Below are positions 1 to 9,214 of a stretch of DNA of 64,000 bases, piece by piece. Both the position numbers and the translations under genes were made by a program. The DNA is from Palauibacter sp965207805 (lineage in GTDB: Bacteria > Gemmatimonadota > Gemmatimonadetes > Palauibacterales > Palauibacteraceae): the NCBI GenBank assembly GCA_965207805.1, contig OZ242312.1, positions 3,410,001-3,474,000 on the forward strand, written 5' to 3'. Each line of letters begins with the position of its first letter. Within the stretch, counting starts at the first letter, position 1. The notes beneath the pieces are model-generated. The model was given only the letters and a program-made list of their open reading frames with translations. It had not been told where the DNA came from and ran no database searches.

Positions 1-1
1 C

Positions 2-256
2 GCCGCGCTCACCTTCGTCGTCGGCGCGAACCTCCTGATCCGCGAGTTCGGCATCGGGCGCGCGGATCGCGGGGTGATCCTGCAGACGGAGGCCGCCGTC
101 CAGAGCGCGCCCTCCGACGATCCCGCGCTCCAGTTGTTCACGATTCACGAGGGGGCCGTCGTCCGGATCGACCGGAGATCGAGCGACTGGCTCGAGATCG
201 TCCTTGAAGACGGAAAGGTCGGCTGGGTGCGAGCCGGAGACCTCGAAACGATCTAG
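2..256 (+). CDS. BatE-like TM/SH3 protein, C-terminal part
   Basis: The gene is open from the window edge and only its C-terminal 84 residues are present. A hydrophobic stretch (LTFVVGANLLI) ends a transmembrane segment. A bacterial SH3-like domain follows, with VVRIDRRSSDWLEIVLEDGK and the typical W-V ending GKVGWVRAGDLE. TM plus SH3 at a C-terminus is the arrangement in BatE-type proteins, which are TPR-SH3 partners of MoxR/VWA aerotolerance operons. The TPR part lies outside the window, so BatE is a likely identity and not a proven one. A GTG at 74 is internal and is not a real start. Confidence 0.6.
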   Translation, partial: AALTFVVGANLLIREFGIGRADRGVILQTEAAVQSAPSDDPALQLFTIHEGAVVRIDRRSSDWLEIVLEDGKVGWVRAGDLETI

Positions 257-265
257 CGGCGCGTC

Positions 266-931
266 CTAGCGATCCCGCGAACCCGCCGGAAGCACGTCGC
301 GCCGGCGCATTTCCGTCGTGTAGTACTCCCAGAGCAGCCGCGCCGCCACGCTCCGCCAGGGTCGCCAGCGGGCGGCGATCTCGCGGAGCGTCTTCTCATC
401 GGGCCGTCCCCGTAGATGGAGCGCATGTCCCGCCGCCTTCCGCAGAGCAAGATCACCCGCCGGGAAGACATCGCTGTGCCCGGCGCAGAACAAGAGATAG
501 ACCTCGGCCGTCCACACGCCGATCCCCTTGAGGGTCGTCATGGCCGCGATGGCCTCCTCGGCGGGCATGAGGCACAGCGCCTGCGGGTCGAGACGGCCGC
601 TCTGAACCGCTTCCGCGGCGCCCTTGAGTGTCGCCTCCTTGGACCGGGACAGCCCGATCCGGCGGCATTGCGCATCGGAGAGCCCGGCGACCTGTGCAGG
701 CTCGCAGCCCCCCGCTTCTTCCACGAGCCGCTCCCAGATCGCGGCGGCCGCTGCCTTCGAAACCATCTGCGCAACGATGGTCCGAGCAAGGCCCTCGAAG
801 CCGGGAGCCCTTCGCCGCAGCGGCACCGGCCCCGCCCTCTCGACCACGTCCGCAAGCCGTCCGTCGATTCTCACCAAAGCCTCCAGGCCCTCGGCGATGT
901 CGTTCGGCGTTTCTATCGTTCTTCCCGGCAT
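266..931 (-). CDS. DNA-3-methyladenine glycosylase (HhH-GPD, AlkA-like)
   Basis: A 221-residue base-excision-repair glycosylase that would cleave the N-glycosidic bond of alkylated purines. The helix-hairpin-helix reads LKGIGVWTAEVYLLF and is followed by the catalytic Asp in VFPAGDLALR, as in HhH-GPD enzymes. The length matches the short AlkA/MagIII class, and no 4Fe-4S cysteine cluster is present. The ATG at 931 is chosen because AGGAG lies five bases upstream; a longer reading to 1138 is arginine-rich and has no support. It is convergent with the BatE-like gene, with a 9-base gap. Confidence 0.9.
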   Translation of the reverse strand: MPGRTIETPNDIAEGLEALVRIDGRLADVVERAGPVPLRRRAPGFEGLARTIVAQMVSKAAAAAIWERLVEEAGGCEPAQVAGLSDAQCRRIGLSRSKEATLKGAAEAVQSGRLDPQALCLMPAEEAIAAMTTLKGIGVWTAEVYLLFCAGHSDVFPAGDLALRKAAGHALHLRGRPDEKTLREIAARWRPWRSVAARLLWEYYTTEMRRRDVLPAGSRDR

Positions 932-1171
932 TCGTCTCCTCCGCGCGTTCCCGCGGACTCGTTCGCAGAATGACGTAAGTCGTTTTCCATAAACGCGTTG
1001 CTTTTGACGCCGATGATCTCTACCCCCCATTCTGTCCACCGTGGAGAAACGGATTCCCGTGGCTCTTCCAAGCGGTGAACGGATGGGTAACCGTTGGAGT
1101 GGACGCCCCCTCCCGTGTGCCAAGATGGTACTTCGCACTTGCTGACCATCTCCAGACTTGACCGACTACGA

Positions 1172-4100
1172 TCAGTTGGCTGTCGTGTCGGCCGCGGTAT
1201 AGCCGCGCTCGACCGCCAACCGGGCCAGTTCATCCCGGTTAGCCGACGGCGGTTCCGAACGCAGGGGGGCGAGGTGCGCTTCGGGCGGGACTCGCCGGCC
1301 AAGAAGGGCGGCGTAGAGGTCGCGGTCGCCTCCTACCAAATACTCGAAGAACTTGGGGTCGGCGTCGGCCGGGATGTCCTGAAGTAGACTGCGCCGATCA
1401 TCCGCTCCAATGACGTTCACAGCCGCGGCGAGCAACTCCGTGTCAAGGGAATAGAGGGTCTCGCTCTCGCGCAGCAAGACACCGACAGTGTCGGCCCAAG
1501 CCGTCTCGTCCAAGTGAGATCTCTGCGTCAACAGTTCCTCCGCCCGCTTCTCGATTTCGTCTTTGCGGCGTGCGCTCTCGCCGGCTTCGTGGAGTAGCCA
1601 AGCCAGCGCCGCCCCCTTGTCCGTCATGAGAACGTCATGCAGCAGCTCGGCCTCGCCACACGTCACGACGGCATCCTCCCAAGCCGCACCTATCCTGCCC
1701 GGTGGCCGCTTCCGTTCGTACAGATCCCACAGAGCTGCCGCCGTTCCGCCGCGAACCGCGGGGTCCGAGTTATCCAGCAATCGCAGCCTCCACGCATCGG
1801 ACACATCGGACCAGAAGGCGCCGTCCCTGAGCGCACGGGCATACTCTCGCGCCGCGGCCGTGACGAGGCCAACCGCCACAGCGGGTGGATCGCGGAGGCG
1901 CAAACCAACTTGGAGGCTCTCCCAGCCGTACTTTCGTTCTGGGTCTAGGCGATCCAGCGCCCTCCAAGGAGCATCACCGGATAGATCCTCTTCGACGGAC
2001 ACGGCGAGAAAAGAGCCAACCCATACGGGCGGCGCCCGACGCTCAGCGAACGCCGCCAACCACGTTGCCGGCTCGTCGACGATTTCGGCCAGTTGGATCG
2101 CGATAAGGTCCAACGGACGCGTGCCGGAATGGCCGCTGAGCTTGCCTTGGCGCTCCAGGCGCAGCATGCGGTCGGCCACCGCGCCCGGTTCGTCGCACTG
2201 CCACTGTTCGGCAAAGCGGCGGGCGGCCGCGGCGAAGCTCCGGGCCTGGGGATCCTCCGTCAGCCGTTGAGCGAGCCCGGGGAACAGCTGGGAAAGCACG
2301 GACTCTCCTCCACCCAGCGGAAGGTTGACGTCCAGCGCGTGTTCTCGCACGAGAGCCCGTGCCCAGTGTCGGAAACCGGGTTCCGCACCCCACGCATCGA
2401 GCGCGAGCGCGAGCATCCCGCCGACCTCGGAACGGGATGCCTTGATCGTCTCCGGCTCTCTTCCGGGCGTACGCACGCCGACAGCCCAGTGCCGGATGAT
2501 CCGCTGCGCAGAAAGGATGCCTGCATCCCCGAGATCGCGGAGCAACTCCATGGCCGACGGCCAGAATCTCGCCAGCTGCGCAACGTCGCTGGCCGTCAAA
2601 GAACTCATCGCCAAGGTGAATGTTTCGTCGTGAATCGCATCGGCCCTTGAGCGGAAGAATTCGAGCGAGAAGCATGAGGAAACCAGTTTGGCTCTGGCTT
2701 CTGGGGAATCCCCGTCGGTTTCTTGGAGCACCGCCAACGCCCTCAACAGCAGGCGCCGACGGTCCACCGCGTCGGCCCCCGGTAACCCCGCCCGCACCCA
2801 CGTCTCGATCTCCGAACCAATGTCGCCGATCCCGCTCTCTTCCAGCGCGAGCGGGACGAGTCGGTTGAGGGCCCACTCCGACGCGTACTTAAGCGCATTT
2901 CCAGCGGTCGCGGACGCCCTGTCCGGGTATGCCTCCAACACCCATCTTGCTCCCTCGCGCCCCGTCTCGGTGTAGGCGTCGAGCAGTCGGTTACCGACAC
3001 CTGCCTCCCGGTGGCCCCTAAGCCGGTCCCGGATCAGTCTGTGAGGCACTGTGCCACCACGCGCGAGCGCGCCTATGACCGTCTCCGTGCAGGCGACTGC
3101 ATCCTCCACCTCCGCCATCGCCGGTTCTGGCGAAAGGCCCAACACGCCCGAGAAGTACGTTCGCGCCACCAAGGCGTCACGCAACGCCGCTGGCTGAACG
3201 ACGAGTGCGCGGCCCCGGGTCTCGGTGAGCGTGCCCGTTCCAGACAGGGCTTCCAAGGCTCCCCGAAGTATGACCTCGGGCTGGCCCAGGGCTCTCGCCG
3301 CGGCACCCAACCTCATGCCGGCCCGCCCCCCTATGGCGAGCGTCGCAAGATAATCGAGCCCTTCCGGAGACAACCCGGCTTCTCGCCGCAGGCCATCGAG
3401 GAGCAATCGACCTCGGACGAGTTCCTCGAGTCCCAACCGAGCCGTATGCCGGGCGAGCGTCATCGCCAACCCGGGCCGACAGGATCCCCTGATGCGCCGT
3501 ATGTCGCCCGGAGGGTCTTGGCTTTGATCTAGGATCTCGCCGAGCACAAGCGGGGGGAGTTGAGGGTGTTCGCTTCGAACGATCCGGACGACCTGGTCTC
3601 GCGACAGGCCGGTTACGCGAACGACAGCATCCGGCGTCAGGTATAGGCGTCGCGTCAGCGTCTCTCTGCCGCTCGGCCAGGTCGACGCCACGATTCCGAA
3701 ATCGAAGCCCGGCTCTTCCCTCAATCGGATCAGGAGATCGAGTAGCGGCTCCCGGAGATGCGCGTCATCCAGGAAGATGAATCGAACGGGGGTGTCCCTG
3801 AACGCGTCCGCGATTGCACCGGGATCCTCCGATACGGCGAACAGCCCGAGCTCCTCCCTCGCCAGTGTTTCCAAGAGCGCCGTCTTCCCGACGCCGGGCT
3901 GTCCCACGAGCAGGGCGTCGCCCCGATGTCGGCGCAGCCTGTCAAGTTCGTCGTCCCGCCCGACGAGTTTACCGCTGCGATATGGGCCCGACGAACGGGG
4001 GAGCGCCGACAGCGCCGGGGGAGCCCCGGACAGACCGAGGAGTTCGAGACGCCACTCCGAGTTCCGGTACAGTCTGCGTGTGAAGTAATCGCGGTCATGG

Positions 4101-4465
4101 ATGTTGCGGAGGGTGAAACCCCACTCCTTCGCGCGGTCCTCGAGGTTCCGTCGTCTCTGCGGCGTGAGTGGCTGAGATGTCGCCACGACCGCCCCCGTGG
4201 CTGACCGTTTGGCATCCCGATAGGACTTCAGACTACGGGTCAGATTTCCGATAACGTCCCTTGCGGTGGTCACGATCAAGGGGAGCGGCTCTCCGATGGC
4301 GTTCGGGATCGCACCGTCCATCCCGGCGTCACCACCGCCCGTGACCGGAGCTAGCCCGGGATAAACATCATGAAGCAGCTCCACCGCACATCTCTCGAAC
4401 AGCGCGGGGGCAAGCTTGCTCCCCAGCCGCTCCTCGATCTTCCGGTACAGGGGGTCCCTCACCAC
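1172..4465 (-). CDS. STAND-like NTPase with N-terminal PD-(D/E)XK-like domain
   Basis: A large multidomain ATPase of about 1097 residues. Residues 1-145 resemble an Mrr-type restriction-endonuclease fold: LFERCAVELL supplies a Glu and GGGDAGMDG supplies the Asp. The following strand reads LIVTTARD in place of the usual (E/Q)XK. A P-loop follows (GQPGVGKTALL, about residue 188), then Walker B (RFIFLDD) and a sensor-like strand (FGIVASTWPSG). The last 700 residues look alpha-helical and repeat-like, as in sensor domains of STAND proteins. Nuclease-STAND-sensor is the architecture of Avs-type antiviral proteins, so a defence role is inferred. The GTG at 4465 is chosen because GGAGG lies five bases upstream; an ATG at 4540 is the alternative. 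Confidence 0.7.
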   Translation of the reverse strand: MVRDPLYRKIEERLGSKLAPALFERCAVELLHDVYPGLAPVTGGGDAGMDGAIPNAIGEPLPLIVTTARDVIGNLTRSLKSYRDAKRSATGAVVATSQPLTPQRRRNLEDRAKEWGFTLRNIHDRDYFTRRLYRNSEWRLELLGLSGAPPALSALPRSSGPYRSGKLVGRDDELDRLRRHRGDALLVGQPGVGKTALLETLAREELGLFAVSEDPGAIADAFRDTPVRFIFLDDAHLREPLLDLLIRLREEPGFDFGIVASTWPSGRETLTRRLYLTPDAVVRVTGLSRDQVVRIVRSEHPQLPPLVLGEILDQSQDPPGDIRRIRGSCRPGLAMTLARHTARLGLEELVRGRLLLDGLRREAGLSPEGLDYLATLAIGGRAGMRLGAAARALGQPEVILRGALEALSGTGTLTETRGRALVVQPAALRDALVARTYFSGVLGLSPEPAMAEVEDAVACTETVIGALARGGTVPHRLIRDRLRGHREAGVGNRLLDAYTETGREGARWVLEAYPDRASATAGNALKYASEWALNRLVPLALEESGIGDIGSEIETWVRAGLPGADAVDRRRLLLRALAVLQETDGDSPEARAKLVSSCFSLEFFRSRADAIHDETFTLAMSSLTASDVAQLARFWPSAMELLRDLGDAGILSAQRIIRHWAVGVRTPGREPETIKASRSEVGGMLALALDAWGAEPGFRHWARALVREHALDVNLPLGGGESVLSQLFPGLAQRLTEDPQARSFAAAARRFAEQWQCDEPGAVADRMLRLERQGKLSGHSGTRPLDLIAIQLAEIVDEPATWLAAFAERRAPPVWVGSFLAVSVEEDLSGDAPWRALDRLDPERKYGWESLQVGLRLRDPPAVAVGLVTAAAREYARALRDGAFWSDVSDAWRLRLLDNSDPAVRGGTAAALWDLYERKRPPGRIGAAWEDAVVTCGEAELLHDVLMTDKGAALAWLLHEAGESARRKDEIEKRAEELLTQRSHLDETAWADTVGVLLRESETLYSLDTELLAAAVNVIGADDRRSLLQDIPADADPKFFEYLVGGDRDLYAALLGRRVPPEAHLAPLRSEPPSANRDELARLAVERGYTAADTTAN

Positions 4466-4720
4466 GTCATCCTCCAATGAGCCAAGCCAGCATCCCCGCC
4501 GGAAGTGGCATGAGGTCGGCCGCGGGATTCGAGCCCCCATGGCGCGTTCATTGTATCCCGGCCACCCAAGACGTTCGACATCAGGGATGCGACGCTCCCC
4601 ACAAGAGGTGAGCAGATCAGGTGATGGCCGATCCTAATGAGAATCGAGTCGACCGACGGGTTATGAGGCGCCACAAGGGCCGTCAAGCTGCCTGCCAAGC
4701 CCCCTGTGATGCTGTTCTCG

Positions 4721-4930
4721 TTAGAAGTTCAGCATGTCAAGCGAATTCGTTAGGTCACGAGATGTTTGGATGGTGTCGTAGATGACGATGCCAGCCACGA
4801 TGGCCATGCCGACGAAGAGGAACCACCACCATTGGTCGGAATCCGGTCGGTCTCGCGTAATTGCACGAGTCAGCAAGAGACCGATCCACGTTACCGAGAG
4901 TGCGGTGAATATCATCAGATTGGCTAACAT
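4721..4930 (-). CDS. two-TM miniprotein
   Basis: A 69-residue protein with two hydrophobic segments (MIFTALSVTWIGLLL and WWWFLFVGMAIVAGIVIY) joined by a charged loop (TRDRPDSDQ). GGAG sits six bases before the ATG. I do not recognise a family. It lies between the GIY-YIG gene and the STAND NTPase on the same strand, with gaps of about 450 and 255 bases, so it could be a membrane component of that group. Tight operon structure is not evident. Confidence 0.6.
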   Translation of the reverse strand: MLANLMIFTALSVTWIGLLLTRAITRDRPDSDQWWWFLFVGMAIVAGIVIYDTIQTSRDLTNSLDMLNF

Positions 4931-5378
4931 GTGTTTCTCCGCTAGTTGGGGACGGAACGGCATCCAGACGCTCTTCGACCTCGCGAGCAGACAACCATGC
5001 AGGGGCGCAAATGGCAGCGGCAACCCTGGCGATCCGGCGCGGCGCTGACAGCTGCCGACACCACGTTGAACTGGCATGGAGACGCTCGGCCTCCCTCCTA
5101 CCCCGAAATCTCTCGCGCCGGTGCCGGCGCGTCGGAGGACCGGATCCGCCTCCGGAGCTACGTCCCCGGTCGCGCCTCGCGGACCGATCGGCGGCGGTCG
5201 GCGAGGCGAGGGAGGAACTCGCGGTGAACCCTGCCGCCGGCGTTCCAACCCCTCCTCCACGACGGGCTGCCGCACGGCGAGCCGTTCCTCGACCGTCTCG
5301 GCAGCGGGTCAGCCGCGGCGGAAGCGGGATCGGCCGAACGCGACCCGCCTCCACGACTAACCTCACGAGGGACCGGGA
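4931..5378. other. non-coding or decayed stretch
   Basis: No reading frame here has a credible ribosome site or recognisable domain. The frames are arginine/serine-rich shadows of GC-rich DNA. It separates the two-TM miniprotein from the upstream GIY-YIG gene on the same strand. The promoter for the miniprotein should lie in it, but no clear hexamers are visible. Confidence 0.5.
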
Positions 5379-6536
5379 TCACCTGGAGTCTTTCCGACCT
5401 CGCTCTTCCTTGAGCGACCGGCCGGTCTCTTCATTCTTCCATGCGCGAAGATCGTCGATGTTGCCGGCGCAAACGAACCCGGCCCGGGTCGCGGAGCTGA
5501 AAGTATGGTCCTTCGCGAACCAGAGGGTCTCGTCTTCGGACGGCTCGGACAGGCGCACCAGAACACCAGCTTCAATAAGCCGCTCTCGCTCGGCAAAATA
5601 GGTTCGACTGTACCGAATGTGGGATGGCGCCCAGCGGGCCCGCGCTAGCGATCCTTCCAAGACCTTGAAGCCAGTTTCGGTCTCGAAGCCTCTCGCGTCG
5701 CAACCCTTCTGTTTCAATACGAACGTTGGCCGACCAGCTAGGCTTCTGCCGACCAGCTCGCGTGCGTCCCGCCTCTCTGGAGTTCGGGCCAATCCGGGCG
5801 CTGCTGGGACGTTCGTGTGTTCCTCAACCAGACGTTCGAACACAGACAGGAATGCCGGATCGTGCCGCGCGTCTGCATGCTGCTGATTCCATAAGCTGGA
5901 ACGGATCACCAAACCTCTCGGGCAAGCCAGTCCCAGCCAACCGTCGGAGGGGGGATCGAGCGCTTCCCGATCATGGTTGCTAAGCAACGCAATGGCGTTG
6001 CGTTCGATCAATGCCCTGCGGTTTCCCGGTCCCGGTGGGTCCTCGACGGCGAGCCAAAGAACATCCATCTCGCCGATGATCCTGCTGACCGCTTTCTCTA
6101 ATGGCTGCTCCTGCTCCCGGATCTCAGGCGATGCGCTACCGCGGTCGTTGCGTTTGCCCCAATCCGGGTAGTCAAGCGCGTCTCGATTGATGAGCGCTTG
6201 TCCCACGAGATCCCTGAAGATCGAATTCCGGTGGCTGCCGCGGCCGGATTGCCTCGGTCCACGGTGCTGATTCAGGCGACCCCAGAGTTTGCTGTGCTCC
6301 CCCTTATTCAGGGCATGTGTGCCAACTCGCACGACGCGGGGTCCGGTGCCGCTGTCGGTGCGGGTCTCGCCAGGTTCCAAGAGGAAATAGACACCGCGTT
6401 CCGGCCAAGGCATTCGGCCGGAGCAATCAGACAACCGGCGCCTCCTCCCGCACCGTTGCTCAAGCTTGAGCAACAGAGAGTAGAACCGCTTCAGATCATC
6501 AAGACGCGATATCTCGGCCTTCCCTCGGTTACTCAT
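5379..6536 (-). CDS. GIY-YIG nuclease-like protein with DUF4357
   Basis: A 385-residue protein. A GIY-YIG core is suggested by GVYFLLEPGE and RVVRVGTHAL, then LWGRLNQHRG, a SIFRDLVG segment and a conserved Glu in ALIERNAIALLSN, the order seen in this nuclease fold. The C-terminal third matches DUF4357: GFKVLEGSLARAR, then a helix with ERERLIEAGVL, then FAKDHTFSSATRAGFVCAG and a final W-K segment. GIY-YIG proteins with DUF4357 are often found in restriction and defence neighbourhoods. The start has only a weak ribosome site (AGGAAG, 14 bases upstream). It lies upstream of the two-TM and STAND genes on the same strand. Confidence 0.75.
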   Translation of the reverse strand: MSNRGKAEISRLDDLKRFYSLLLKLEQRCGRRRRLSDCSGRMPWPERGVYFLLEPGETRTDSGTGPRVVRVGTHALNKGEHSKLWGRLNQHRGPRQSGRGSHRNSIFRDLVGQALINRDALDYPDWGKRNDRGSASPEIREQEQPLEKAVSRIIGEMDVLWLAVEDPPGPGNRRALIERNAIALLSNHDREALDPPSDGWLGLACPRGLVIRSSLWNQQHADARHDPAFLSVFERLVEEHTNVPAAPGLARTPERRDARELVGRSLAGRPTFVLKQKGCDARGFETETGFKVLEGSLARARWAPSHIRYSRTYFAERERLIEAGVLVRLSEPSEDETLWFAKDHTFSSATRAGFVCAGNIDDLRAWKNEETGRSLKEERGRKDSR

Positions 6537-6623
6537 GTGCTGGTCACGGCTTCCTAGAGGAGGGTGGCCCGTTGCGGTGGACCTTCCCTGTCACGACGTC
6601 CAACCGGTATTCCGCGACGCAGA

Positions 6624-7787
6624 CTAGTTCTGGTGTCGATCGGGTCTTCCCATGGGGAACAGCACTTGCCCGGCAGCAGCCTTCGCCTTCACCGCCTCAA
6701 CCGTGGCGATCGTGCGGGCGTACCGAGAAGCATAGGAAGGGTGTGTATCTCCACCGTCGAGGAATCCCGACGCGACATCGAGTTCCCGCCACACGTCCTC
6801 TATTCCATCCAGCGGCAAACCCAACGCAGCTACGATGTGCAGGGCCACGTAGTCCGCCTCCGCCTCAAACTCTTGGCTGAAGGACAACACACCTCTGTAC
6901 GTACCTAAGGCCGTAGCCGCCTGTGTAAGGGGCCCCGCTTCCACGCCGACTTCCGCCGCGACCACCTCGACAACAGCGCCTGCCGCTGCTCCGAGCAAGG
7001 CGCCGAGTGCTGCATTCTGCGTCTTCTTGTCGCGGTGATCCAACAGGTGATGTGCCAATTCGGGCGCCATCACGAAGGCAAGCTGCGCGTCCGTCGAAGC
7101 TAATCGGACCATGCCCTTGGAGAGGTAGATCTCCTCACCACTCGTGAACGCGACGGGGGCCGAATCATCGGTTACGACCAACGGGTAGTCGCAAATGAGA
7201 TCGCCCGTCACCGAAACAATCGTAGCGGTGTCGTTGGACGTCATCTGAAGTTCGACCGGCTCCGGAGGCCTGGGGTGCGCACGCCAGAGTGCGCTTCGCA
7301 CGATCCCGTCGTATCGTCGGGACACCTCCGCCAACTGAAGTGCACCGGCGGATCCTAGGGCGAGGCTACCATCCCACTCCACCCGCCGGCGCTCTTGGCG
7401 TAACCACAATCCGGGTAGCCCATCGGCAGCCTCGCCGCTGACGTCGACGATTCCGCTGCTGGGAACGATGCCGGCCTTCTCGGCCGGCGACCCGGGAACG
7501 ACGGCCAGGACAACAGGCGGCCATGCTTCATCGACGACCGCGGTTATCAGTCCCGTTTCACCCCCGCGACGATCACAACCGGCGCTCGTCGCGGCCAGCC
7601 TTGCGATGTCAAGATGCAGACTCATTGCTCGCGCACGCTCAGGCGTGTTGTAGATCTCGACCATGCGCCGTGCTCGATCTTCCGCGTACTCGGCGATGTG
7701 TTCCGCGGGTGCCGCAGGCGGTTGGTATCTGACACCTGCACAGCCGGTCGTGAGCAGTATCGCCGCTACGGCCAGTGTCCTCCGCAT
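6624..7787 (-). CDS. M48-like PDZ lipoprotein with altered zinc motif
   Basis: A 387-residue lipoprotein. The signal is MRRTLAVAAILLTTGCAG with a lipobox Cys. A PDZ-like segment follows (VVLAVVPGSPAEKAGIVPSSG), then an M48-type peptidase region. Where HExxH is expected the sequence is MAPELAHHLLDH, so the first His is Pro (CCC at 7062-7064 on the minus strand). The downstream Glu ligand region is preserved (FEAEADYVALHI). The missing ligand predicts a catalytically inactive member, or one using a different metal geometry. The ATG at 7787 has AGGAG eight bases upstream; longer starts are not supported. Confidence 0.8.
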   Translation of the reverse strand: MRRTLAVAAILLTTGCAGVRYQPPAAPAEHIAEYAEDRARRMVEIYNTPERARAMSLHLDIARLAATSAGCDRRGGETGLITAVVDEAWPPVVLAVVPGSPAEKAGIVPSSGIVDVSGEAADGLPGLWLRQERRRVEWDGSLALGSAGALQLAEVSRRYDGIVRSALWRAHPRPPEPVELQMTSNDTATIVSVTGDLICDYPLVVTDDSAPVAFTSGEEIYLSKGMVRLASTDAQLAFVMAPELAHHLLDHRDKKTQNAALGALLGAAAGAVVEVVAAEVGVEAGPLTQAATALGTYRGVLSFSQEFEAEADYVALHIVAALGLPLDGIEDVWRELDVASGFLDGGDTHPSYASRYARTIATVEAVKAKAAAGQVLFPMGRPDRHQN

Positions 7788-7989
7788 CCCGGATGCTCCT
7801 TGCGGTTGTAGTTTCTCCGCGGAGTACGAGTTACCCTCCGCGCAAGCGGCGGATCTTCGAATCCTATTGGCGCCGGGGGTGCTTCGGTAGGCTTGAGGAG
7901 GACGGTCGGGTCGCGATTCGCCTGCTCCTTGGCCTGATCGCCATGTCGATCTGCGCCAGCATCGCCCTAACCCGTACTGAGACTGAGAC

Positions 7990-8409
7990 ATGCTACTCCT
8001 TGGCGACAACCTGCATGACCGCTTCACGGAGCTTCTGAAGGATCACACCGATGTCGACATTGCCACGGCTTGGGCCACCTGCGGCGAGCACTTGCGGGCG
8101 TTGGCCGACGCCGAGCGCCGTGGCGTGAAGGTGCGTGCCATCGTCGGGATCGCGAGTAACACTACGCACCCGGACGCCTTGGACAAACTGAACAGGATGA
8201 CACGCGGGAATCTCAGAATCGTCCCTACGGGTGGCCGCCTCTTCCACCCCAAACTGTACCTGTTCGGACGGAGTGACGGCACCGTGACGCGGGCGTGGAT
8301 CGGAAGCGCCAACTTTAAGAAGGCGGGGTTCGGCGGTCACTCCAGGGCAAACGAAGAGATCATCTTGGAAGCGGGGCCGGGAGCGCGGGCTGCTGAACTT
8401 GCTGATTAG
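7990..8409 (+). pseudogene. PLD-family nuclease-like gene broken by a stop
   Basis: The 139-residue product resembles phospholipase-D-like restriction/defence proteins: FHPKLYLFGRSDG (HxK core), then WIGSANFKKAGFGG and NEEI. It stops at TAG (8407-8409) within ELAD-stop-FEERW, where relatives usually read LADWFEERW, so a TGG to TAG change is likely. The frame continues beyond the stop as SLTTDPPISEVIRRYT, then runs into the 3' end of the opposing gene at 8452. That continuation argues for a recent nonsense mutation plus loss of the distal part. The N-terminal half alone is unlikely to be active. Confidence 0.65.
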
Positions 8410-8451
8410 TTCGAGGAACGGTGGAGATCACTAACCACGGATCCGCCCATT

Positions 8452-8991
8452 TCAGAAGTGATCCGTCGGTACACGCATCGAGGGGTTCGGTCGCCGAAAC
8501 GACCTGATTCGACCCTGAGCATCTTGCCGAAATACCAAGCGCCCGGCCGCTACGACGTCAAGACGGAAACTGGGAGCGAACCGGCGCCGTGAGACGCAGT
8601 CCCGATACACGACGGTCGCCAGCAGGATCCCGGCCACTTCATGGTCACGCATGTCCAGCATCATCGTCTCGGCGCGGCCGGCGAAGGAAGCCCGGTCACC
8701 ATCGAAACGCACCTCACGCTGTCTCTCCATTTCACCAAAAGCGGCCAACACGGCCTCCGCGTCTCCGTCCAAGCCCAAGGATCCAATCAGCGAGCAGGGA
8801 CGACCGGTGAGCGCCAGCTGCTCGCTGGCCGCCCAACTACCTTGATTGTCCGGTCGAATGACGCCGCGGCCGCCTTCCTGCGCTTCAGCGGGCGTCCCGT
8901 CCAGCCAAACAAGAATCATGGCCAGCAGTACGGCCCGCGCCACAGCAGCCTTACCCTCGTAGACCGCTTGGGTCCAGAAACGACTCTGCAT
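8452..8991 (-). CDS. secreted protein of unknown function
   Basis: A 179-residue protein with a signal peptide (AVARAVLLAMILVWLDG) and a likely cleavage after AEA. The mature part has a helical stretch (DAEAVLAAFGEMERQREVRF), an ATVVYRDC segment and a basic tail. I recognise no family. AGGAGG lies nine bases before the ATG. It is convergent with the broken PLD gene, whose read-through frame would overlap its 3' end. Confidence 0.6.
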   Translation of the reverse strand: MQSRFWTQAVYEGKAAVARAVLLAMILVWLDGTPAEAQEGGRGVIRPDNQGSWAASEQLALTGRPCSLIGSLGLDGDAEAVLAAFGEMERQREVRFDGDRASFAGRAETMMLDMRDHEVAGILLATVVYRDCVSRRRFAPSFRLDVVAAGRLVFRQDAQGRIRSFRRPNPSMRVPTDHF

Positions 8992-9214
8992 CGAACATCA
9001 CCTCCTCGCACGGAATCCGCCGTCTCGGTCACATCGTTCATGCTTACGGCTTCATTGGACGACGCTAGAGGTGGCGAGGTCAACTCCCGATGACTAGGAT
9101 CGCCCGAAGATTACCCATGGTCGATCATGCAGTTGACGCGAGAGGCGGAGAGCGCATGAGGTTGCAAACCGTGCTGACCGCCTTGCCGGTGACGGTGTGC
9201 GCGCGTGGCTTTGT

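Noticed and set aside
4459..4560. tRNA-like T-arm (GGCTCGAATCCCGC on the minus strand) just upstream of the STAND gene
   Set aside because: The stem has mismatches and no acceptor, D-arm or anticodon arm can be folded around it. It could be a chance match or an old integration scar, but it does not meet the standard for a tRNA.
5379..6536. complete restriction-modification system with the GIY-YIG gene
   Set aside because: No DNA methyltransferase gene lies near it. The only methyltransferase in the window (44.8 kb) is small-molecule-like and distant.
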